The notes below the pieces were generated by a model that saw nothing but the letters and a program-made list of their open reading frames with translations, did no database searches and was not told where the DNA came from. A stretch of 64,000 nt of DNA from Isoetes taiwanensis (taxonomy: Eukaryota > Streptophyta > Lycopodiopsida > Isoetales > Isoetaceae), in NCBI GenBank assembly GCA_021234155.1, contig JAJEKV010000017.1, positions 7,231,253 through 7,295,252 of the forward strand. Direction: 5' to 3'. Each line of letters begins with the position of its first letter. The stretch's first letter is position 1. The position numbers were made by a program, and so were the translations under genes. Positions 57,131-64,000 of this stretch are shown here, piece after piece.

Positions 57131-60100
57131 TGAGAATAGAATAGAATAGGTTTTTAGCGTCCACGGAGATCAATTGGCCTATGGGACCCAAACAAAAAGA
57201 AGCGCAAGCATATTCGACAGGGATTAAAACCCCGCCCGAAAGGTTTTCGAGGGAAAAACCTTAGCGATAATAAGCTTTTGCTAACACAATACAATTGCAT
57301 AGACACGCCAATACCGGGTCCAGTAGGACACAAACGAAGTCCGTGCATCCATAACCTCCCGGAGGTAGGACCCCAACAAACCCACCGACCCGTAGTCAAT
57401 AACCGATGCAACGGCTGGCCGGCACTAGTAATGTCGGACATATCGCTCTTCTGATATGGGCAAATCTTTGGAAGGCGGATGCGGAGGGCATGACATTCAT
57501 CCTCAATGTCCACCGGTGGCAACAGCAGCAAAGCCTTTGCTCGTGCTTCAGAATAGCGCCACTGTTTCAATGCGGGGCCGATGTGCCCCCCGTCTTGAAT
57601 GGAAGCTATAAGCTTTGCATTCTTCATGGGTAGGCTGGGTGTACAAAATGCTTGGTGTGGGCCTCTTGTGAGCCTAGGATTGACTTATCGCTGGCGATGA
57701 GTGTGCGACTTAACATCGTCGAGCCTCTGCATCCACGGCTTACGCGAAGGAAAGTAGCATCAAAGGTATAGTTTGAGTGCCTCGCTCTTTCTTTGTCACG
57801 ACACGGGCGCATCTGTTTTGCTGCACACCCGGTGAGAACCAGCGAGCACGCTTGTCTTTCGGCCAGTTTCGGTTGGGGACCCATTGCGTGGCCAAAGCAA
57901 GGCGGAGACAGCGTGTATCGACCATAGCGACCACCTTTTGGAAGTAAGCGATATGGCGTTCAATGCAGCCCATTGAAGGGGTAAAAATCTGTCTCTGGGT
58001 AGGATCTGCAGTGCGGGCCTGGACTTCACCCCGGGCCCAGCAAAGAAGGCCTTCGCACCTTTCGAGGTCATTCGGTGTTGAGGGATATCCACCTAACCCA
58101 CACTACGCCCCATACAAAAGGACCGGCTCAACCAAGGCCGAAACAAATGTATTTGGTGACCCCAGCATACAACTCTACCTTGTGGGCATTTGTTACGCAT
58201 GGCATATAGTGCTTTCAACCCATACGTGACCCCTAACCCGATAACCCAGCATCCCAATGGGTGGTAGTTGAGAACTCAATCCCCAAGTACTTGTAGGTCC
58301 GGAGCCACCTCTACCTCTTGCCCCTGGTAAGTGAATGTGGGAAGCCTTGGCGACGGGATGATGCAACTAGCAGCACCCTAGTTTTGGCCAAGTTAACTTC
58401 GCATGCCGATGAATTGGCAAAAAGTGTCAAAAGCATCAGTGTGTTGCATGTCCTCCTCGAGTATAGGCCATGAGGTTGACATCGTCGGCATATATGAGTT
58501 GCCGGGATTGTGTGATGCATGAGATGTGTGCCCGCACCTCCATGCTCGAGAGCCAATCTTCCAACCCATCAATGTACATGCCAAAGAGTGTGGGGAGAGG
58601 GGCAACCCCGGCGCACTCAATGCTCTCGGTCACGGTATCTTTGCCGATGCGATCTGGCTTCGAGCATGCCTCATGCGACCTATCTTGCGTTCCTCGCAAG
58701 TCCGGGGGTCCCGGCTTCCGCAATCGTCCCATAGCTTATTGCGGGTCTTTGTGTCAAATGCCTTTGCAAAATCCACGAAACAACGATGCGAGGGGTTCTG
58801 CCGGCGATTCCTGCTATCCTCAATCAATGTCGTGAGTGAAGATATGATCAATGGTGGAATAATGCGGGCGAAAACCTGCACGTGTAGGCTTCGCACCTCG
58901 GTTTCCTCTGCCCATATTGTCGGTATTTGCTCAAGGATGCCAACCAACGGTTTTGCAAGAGAGAGCTGACCATAATAGTACGGTAGTTGGCGGACATTGA
59001 GGGTCCCCTCGCTTTGTATATGGGCACTACTCTACTAGTGGTCCATTGCGGGGAAGCCTTCTCGCCAATGCTTTATTGAACAATGCCATGAGCGGGCACC
59101 GGTGGAGGCCGGCCCATTTGAGGCTTCTGCATGCCATCTAAATCTGCTGCCTTCCATTAGCTAGGACTGCGGGCCATGATGACATCCCCTACGTGATAAC
59201 GAGCCATGCCTATATATGGAGGGGCCGGTGCGGCCGGCGGAGTCATCTGGTACATTGCAAATCTTGTACCCATTGCTCAAATTGATGTTCACGTAAGAAC
59301 ATGCGGGGCTTGCTCAAGACCCTTCTCGAATATCACAGGGGTGCGGTCCGGGAGACCAAACATCGATGGCGATGCTCTACAAGGTATCGGCCTTCTTGTT
59401 CTTGAAAAAGGCGGTATTATTGTGGCTTTGTGGTGAAGATGGGATCGATGACTTCGGGATTATCGTTTGAGCTCGAACACTCATCATCAAACCATCTTGC
59501 GGGGAAGGTGGTGGTGCACGAGGCTCGCCCGTGGCGGCCTCTCCCAAAGCATCTTTACTGCCGGTGCGTCGAGCCGGTGTGAGTCGGTGGCGGTGTTCTT
59601 GAAGTGTGGGGAGTTGCGGCAGTCCGCGGATCATGCTCAAGCGGTGGGCATAGGTCCACTGCGATTAAATGCGTAGTCCGGTAGGGCACCCGTGGCGGCG
59701 TGCGGTGGTGCAGGGGAGCCTCCCGCGGAGATGCATGAGCGGTGGTGGTGGTGAGTCTACTTCACCGTCGAATGTGCGTCGATGGAAAAATGAGTAACCC
59801 AGTGCGGACCCGTTCCTCAACCAGCGGATAATCCACCACCTTTGGAGCACCCCCTTAGTTCTCCACGTCTACAAGTCACGGCGGTGGAAGGCGACCATTG
59901 TACCAACCCATTCTGATAACCCGGGTCAAAGATACTACCCGGCAACAACAATTTTGCCATAGCGCCCGAAATATGGGCGTCGTCGCGATATCCTTGACCA
60001 AGCCACCTCTGGGTTCAAGCGCAAAGGCGTCCTCTGCCGGGGGCTCAAATTTTGGAACACCTTTCGGCTCACGTGCGTGCATTAAAGTCGCCAAGCAACA

Positions 60101-60690
60101 TAACCACCTTAAGCTGTTTGTCTTTCTGTATGTCATCATATAGATCGACATAAGGCTCCAATCGATCCACATCACGAATGAGTGTTATAAAAGTTGCTCT
60201 CGGCATGTGGAAAGTAGCATCTTTGCTATGAGGGCGTATGCGCCCTTGTCATCTTTACCGCAGCACCCCAAGTAGCGATTGTACGGCACGTTTTTGTTAC
60301 CAGCGGAAAGTGCCTCAAGGTTACCCGCGGTAGTAGCGGGCAACCCCACCATGCCCTAAGCTTGCACGTACTCATTGAACAGAAATGCCGGATAGCTGCA
60401 GGAGGTGCGGTAGTGCACGTGCCTGCATGCTCCCATGTCTCCATGAGGAAAATGAGATCCATATCCGGTGTAATAGAGTTGAGACTCTCGCCTTTCTGCC
60501 AGGGGAAGCCCCGACAGTTCCAAGACACCATCCGGAGGCACAGTTCCTATTTGTTGGCATTCGATGTGGACGCTCGATGATCTGCCCGGTTGCGGGGAAG
60601 TGATGTCTGCGGCGCTGGCAGCCGGCCGGAGGGGCGAGGCGAGGGAGAGGTGCGATGGCGTGAGTGGAGTGAGGTTTGGGTTCATAAATT
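57131..60690 (-). mobile_element. Compact RTE-like LINE with (TATTC)n tail
   Basis: A minus-strand element of about 3.5 kb, with one ORF region running from about 60685 to 57300. The 3' UTR ends in the GGGTCCCATAGGCC hairpin region and CGTGGACGCTAAAAACC, followed by a (CTATT)n tail. The size, single ORF and simple-repeat tail fit RTE-type LINEs better than L1; clade placement needs a tree. It is GC-rich compared with its surroundings. Three truncated relatives lie in this window. No target-site duplication was found. Confidence 0.8.
57380..60685 (-). pseudogene. RTE-like ORF: endonuclease, RT, zinc region, broken
   Basis: The 5' end reads MNPNLTPLTPSHLSL. The endonuclease start is MVSWNCRGFPWQKG, then MDLIFLMETW (about 60530-60450). 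Endonuclease remnants run to about 59.9 kb. RT blocks are CFVDFAKAFDTKTRNKLWD (58.77 kb), VAPLPTLFGMYIDGLEDW (58.6 kb) and the catalytic QLIYADDVNLMAYT (58.49 kb). A late piece with VDIEDECHALR (57.5 kb) corresponds to the zinc region; the sister fragment at 2.8 kb has CQCC..AIEDE there. Many frameshifts are present. An intact version would nick DNA and reverse-transcribe its RNA from the conserved 3' end. Confidence 0.75.
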
Positions 60691-60699
60691 GAGGCCTAG

Positions 60700-61310
60700 C
60701 TTTGGAAGTTTTTTAATTATTTATCATTTCTTGTGTCTTAAAAAATGTTCTTTCATATTGGCTAGAGGGGTCTACTTTCTGCTTTACAGTATATATTTTG
60801 GAAAGAACCAACATGCGCATTCAGACCAACAAGATATCAGAAGACAATGCAAATGCAAAAGGTAAAGACTGCCATCATTTTGTAATAGATGTTTGCTACA
60901 TAATTTCAAAGTTTGCGGTCTACAATTTGCCTTCAACATATTACATGTAGGTTTGCTAGATTTGATGCGTTTATATTTGTCTGGATATTTTAAGATTAAT
61001 TTAACTTTTGCTTGTGAGTTTTGGAAATGTTTGGGTTCAAGTCCCTACACCCCAATTCCTCTTGCTACAAAAGACATAGTAACCTAAACCAGAATTTGCT
61101 GAAATTTGTACATGGGTATATCGAGTGAGAATCTTATACATGATTATCAATTTTGGCCTATGGGGTAGTTATTTTCCATCTCAATTATTATTTCAACGTT
61201 GCTAAATATCCTTTATGGTTTTAATGCATTAACATGTGCGAGTTTTATACATGATTATCATTTTTGGCCTATGGAGTAACGATTTTCCATCTCAATCATT
61301 ATAGGACATG
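60700..61310. other. AT-rich DNA with a diverged direct repeat
   Basis: TTATACATGATTATCA.TTTTGGCCTATGG.GTA..ATTTTCCATCTCAAT occurs at about 61134 and 61246. No gene was recognised. Confidence 0.5.
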
Positions 61311-61312
61311 TT

Positions 61313-61432
61313 GCTAGAAAATCTTTATGGTTTAACATGAATAATTTGGACTATAAAGCATTGGTGATTTACGCTAGAAAATCTTTATGGTTTAACATGA
61401 AGAATTTGGACTATAAAGCATTGGTGATTTAC
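61313..61432 (+). repeat. 60-bp tandem duplication
   Basis: Units 61313-61372 and 61373-61432 (GCTAGAAAATCTTTATGG to GGTGATTTAC) differ at about one position within the unit, so the duplication is recent. A shorter diverged repeat (AATTTTAAACAACAAAA.TTACC) follows. Confidence 0.9.
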
Positions 61433-61837
61433 GAATTTAAAGTATTGATGATTTAGGAATTTTAAACAACAAAATTTACCACAATATTTAATCAAGATAA
61501 TTTGGTGACTCACGAATTTTAAACAACAAAACTTACCACAATATTTAATCTAGGTAGTTGAGCATGATATGCTAATAACTATAGAAAAGCCAACTGAAAT
61601 AATCGTTTTTAATACCATGCAAACAGAATATGGTAAAAAGTTACATTAGCACATAAAAATAAGATATATTTATTACGACATGTGATGGTGATTAATCACT
61701 ATAAAGCATCATGATCATTATGTACTCAAAATTATCATGTAAATATACTAAGGATAATACATGTGATCAAATACCAGACCATTAAACCTGACATATTAAA
61801 CATTAGTATATATCATATAGTTTAAGTTGTTATAGAA

Positions 61838-62108
61838 ATCACTTAAAATTTTCATGCTCTAATACCATAAACGATGTTATGAAGCAATGTTGTATTTATT
61901 GCCTTAGAAAAACATATTGATGAACCACTTAAAATGTTCATGCTCTAATACCATGTCACAAAACGATGTTATGAAACAATGTTGATTTATTACCTTAGAA
62001 AAACATATTGACGAACCACTTAAAATTTTCATGCTCTAATACCATGTCACAAACGATGTTATGAAACAATGTTGATTTATTACCTTAGGAAAACATATTG
62101 ATGAACCA
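61838..62108 (-). repeat. Triplicated unit of about 90 bp carrying a PBS-like motif
   Basis: Three units share CACTTAAAAT.TTCATGCTCT, AATACCAT..ACGATGTTATG and TTAGAAAAACATATTGA. Each contains GCTCTAATACCA (61856, 61942, 62033). Its reverse complement TGGTATTAGAGC is one base away from the initiator-tRNA-Met primer-binding site used by plant LTR elements. Confidence 0.85.
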
Positions 62109-62109
62109 T

Positions 62110-62898
62110 ACTAGATAACTAGATATAGTTTGTAAACTTTTGAACCCACTAACATGTATTGGTTTATGGATTTGATTTTCACCAACAAATCACTAAAATA
62201 AAATCATATTGATTCAATTTTGGGGGCCTTGTGTTGGATTGGATAGGTAGATCATGAAAAACCTTCATTGCTAGCTTTCTTTGATTCATATGGCTTTTGT
62301 ATTTGTGTGTGTGTTTGTGAAAAATGGTTGTTTTGTTTCTTTTCGATTTGCTTAAGGTGGAAAGTTTATGATCGAATTGTTCATTGGATCTTAATTAGTA
62401 TTAGCCAGAAACGAAGCACCGATAATGGATCTTGATTAGTATTAGCCAGAAACAAAGCACCCATAATAGCCACAGAGAAAGAGAGGGGGGAGGGAGAGGG
62501 AGGGAGGGAGGGAGGGAGAATAAAAATTTCGATAGTTTAGGAGGACCCTCGTGTAGGACAAGCACACCTTTATTCTATCTGTCCTATGGTGTTGTTGTCT
62601 AGATTTGGGTGAGAACCATTATATGTTTGTATATATCTAGCACATGTAGGCATTTTGTTTTCAAAGACCATTGCATTTTTTTTGAAAAGATAAGAAGATA
62701 AAGATAAGATGAATTTTTACGTCCTAAACCTAAACCTATAACACCTCTAAAAAAAAACTAAACCTATAACATCTCTAGGCATTTTGCCTTCAAAGACCAA
62801 TAGACTTTTGAGAAAGAAGTGCTAGTCTTAGTTATTTCTCTATGTATTAAAGTTAGGGTACTCTATGGAGCAATGAGGCCAAGTTGTCCAAGAGTTGC
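62110..62898. other. 3' flank of the edge gene
   Basis: AT-rich DNA with a purine run (GGGA)n at 62483-62518 and no gene. It probably includes the 3' UTR of the minus-strand frame ending at 62899. Confidence 0.45.
62483..62518 (+). repeat. (GGGA)n purine tract
   Basis: Eight or so G-runs of three or more in 36 bases (GGGGGGAGGGAGAGGGAGGG). Such tracts can form G-quadruplexes. It lies about 380 bp downstream of the edge gene's stop. Confidence 0.85.
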
Positions 62899-63912
62899 TC
62901 AAATGGTGCTCCAGTCCCCAAGAAGAGCATTGAACTTAACAGCATCAGACCAATCAGATGTAGAGTAATCCTGAGGTACTACTGTTGTTGGTTGAGTAGG
63001 GCTAGGGTCATTCTGAATTGCTACTTGTGAGCAATCTCCTCCTTCGATTTCGAGTATAAAAGAAGCAAGACCCTCCAACTCAACTGTCCACTGTTCTATC
63101 ATTCCATCTTTCTGGAAATTTTCATCTTCTTTGCAAATCTTTACACCATCATCCCCTTGTTGGTGATACCGAGTTTGTAAATCTCCATGTCTCTGTGATT
63201 CGTGGTCACTCGTTATGCCAGAGCCATCTTGCTGCTGGAGATACAAGGGTTGCAAATCCCCATTTCCTTGTAGATACCCATGAAGATTCTGTTGGTTGGG
63301 ATCAAATTTTACCATATTTTCAAGGTTTTGCTGGTTTGGATCAAATTCTACCATACTTTGGTTTGCATCATATTCTACCATATTTTCGTTCTGACATTGC
63401 TCTGCGTAGGTGCGGCTTTGCGATTGGTTGCTTGCCTGATAAGAACAGCCCTCTTGTTGCTGGGGATATTCGGGCCTCAAATTTCCATTTCCTTGCATAT
63501 ACCCACAAAAATTCTGTTGGTTTAGGTTAAATTCTACCATATCTTGCGTCTGATACTGCTCTACACAGCCCATCTGCTGTGCTCTTGTGTGCTCATCACA
63601 AGCACACAATTCTGCCGGATTAATCATCCGATTTGGGTAGCCCATAAAACTATTCGGAAATACCTGCTGGCCACGCATCATGCGAGATCCATAAATGGGC
63701 CGCTGCGGATGGCTGGTATCAGTGGGATAAGGGGCCATTTTACCTTTAAAAACAGGGATAGGCTGCCGGATTTGCAAGGGCTGAACGAAAGGAGCATTAT
63801 TTTCCGGCTGAACAGAATCAAGATACTGCCGGATTTCGTCCTTGAGGCGATAGAGGGAGTGCAGCACAGGCTGCAAGCTCGGATCGCCGAGCAACCATTG
63901 TTCGTAACTCAT
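62899..63912 (-). CDS. Q/N-rich repeat protein, unidentified (may be partial)
   Basis: From ATG 63912 the frame encodes 337 residues (MSYEQWLLGDPSLQP). It remains open upstream to the window edge (Lys-rich CGAAKKKKGSRGHFFGPLG), so an earlier start or exon cannot be excluded. The N-terminal 35 residues form a helix (LHSLYRLKDEIRQYLDS). Residues 130-240 contain imperfect repeats of MVEFDPNQQN..L.GY.QGNG.L.P.Y.QQQ. The C terminus is acidic and hydrophobic (LEGLASFILEIEGGD, then WSDAVKFNALLGDWSTI). The composition suggests a transcriptional regulator with an activation-type Q-rich region, but no DNA-binding domain is visible. The long intact frame next to decayed DNA supports a real gene. Confidence 0.6.
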   Translation of the reverse strand: MSYEQWLLGDPSLQPVLHSLYRLKDEIRQYLDSVQPENNAPFVQPLQIRQPIPVFKGKMAPYPTDTSHPQRPIYGSRMMRGQQVFPNSFMGYPNRMINPAELCACDEHTRAQQMGCVEQYQTQDMVEFNLNQQNFCGYMQGNGNLRPEYPQQQEGCSYQASNQSQSRTYAEQCQNENMVEYDANQSMVEFDPNQQNLENMVKFDPNQQNLHGYLQGNGDLQPLYLQQQDGSGITSDHESQRHGDLQTRYHQQGDDGVKICKEDENFQKDGMIEQWTVELEGLASFILEIEGGDCSQVAIQNDPSPTQPTTVVPQDYSTSDWSDAVKFNALLGDWSTI

Positions 63913-64000
63913 TTTCAAATGCAAAATGAAGCCGAGAGGGCCGAAGAAATGTCCGCGGGATCCTTTTTTCTTCTTAGCCGCGCCGCACTTGAAACGGGGC

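Noticed and set aside
63195-63530. Plus-strand frames with repeated ILLVGIKFYHIF text
   Set aside because: They are antisense shadows of the Q/N-rich repeat protein.

Overview
This is a piece of a plant nuclear genome. Three things show it: spliced genes with GT..AG introns, LINEs of the plant L1 type (endonuclease, reverse transcriptase, RNase-zinc region and a DUF4283-like ORF1), and an LTR retroelement primed by initiator-tRNA-Met. There is no operon structure and no ribosome-binding-site logic. Genes are very sparse and old transposon debris is abundant, which suggests a large genome. The mixture of L1 elements with at least two non-L1 LINE families makes a gymnosperm, fern or other non-model land plant plausible. 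That is inference; the sequence alone does not fix the species.

Host genes. The best one is a three-exon minus-strand gene (37542 to 35763). All its introns are phase 0, and it encodes a 195-residue glycine-rich protein with a plastid-transit-like N terminus and membrane segments. At the right edge, minus strand, lies an open frame of more than 330 residues rich in Q/N with internal repeats (62899 to 63912, perhaps continuing past the window). Weaker host signals are an orphan first exon resembling a plant cysteine oxidase (15921-16029), a decayed pentatricopeptide-repeat gene fragment (44596-44935, minus), and exon-like stretches around 55.9-56.6 kb.

Mobile elements, left to right: a 3' LINE fragment with a (CCTT)n tail (2.8-3.27 kb); an L1 zinc-domain remnant (4.05-4.29 kb); a 400-bp foldback (10.07-10.47 kb); a 5'-truncated L1 (10.8-13.56 kb); another 3' LINE fragment (13.86-13.98 kb); a 416-bp inverted-repeat element flanked by TTAA (15.13-15.55 kb); a LINE scrap ending in a 178-bp (ATA)n tail (20.25-20.72 kb); an inverted-repeat element near 21.6-22.05 kb; an A-rich non-L1 LINE (25.75-30.03 kb); a short LINE 3' end (32.5 kb); a nearly full L1 on the minus strand with target-site duplication (38.2-44.56 kb); an LTR element with giant LTRs and almost no interior (45.165-53.078 kb) that contains a second L1 (46.08-50.35 kb); and a compact RTE-like LINE on the minus strand (57.13-60.69 kb).

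The most informative region is 45-53 kb. Two LTRs of a non-coding retroelement flank an interior of only 292 bp, which carries a primer-binding site and a polypurine tract. The right LTR preserves the empty site for the L1 that split the left LTR. A second internally controlled insertion is at 20.2 kb, where a neighbouring tandem copy preserves the empty site of a LINE whose tail became a pure trinucleotide array. A third theme is a LINE family whose four 3' ends share a terminal hairpin but carry different simple-repeat tails.
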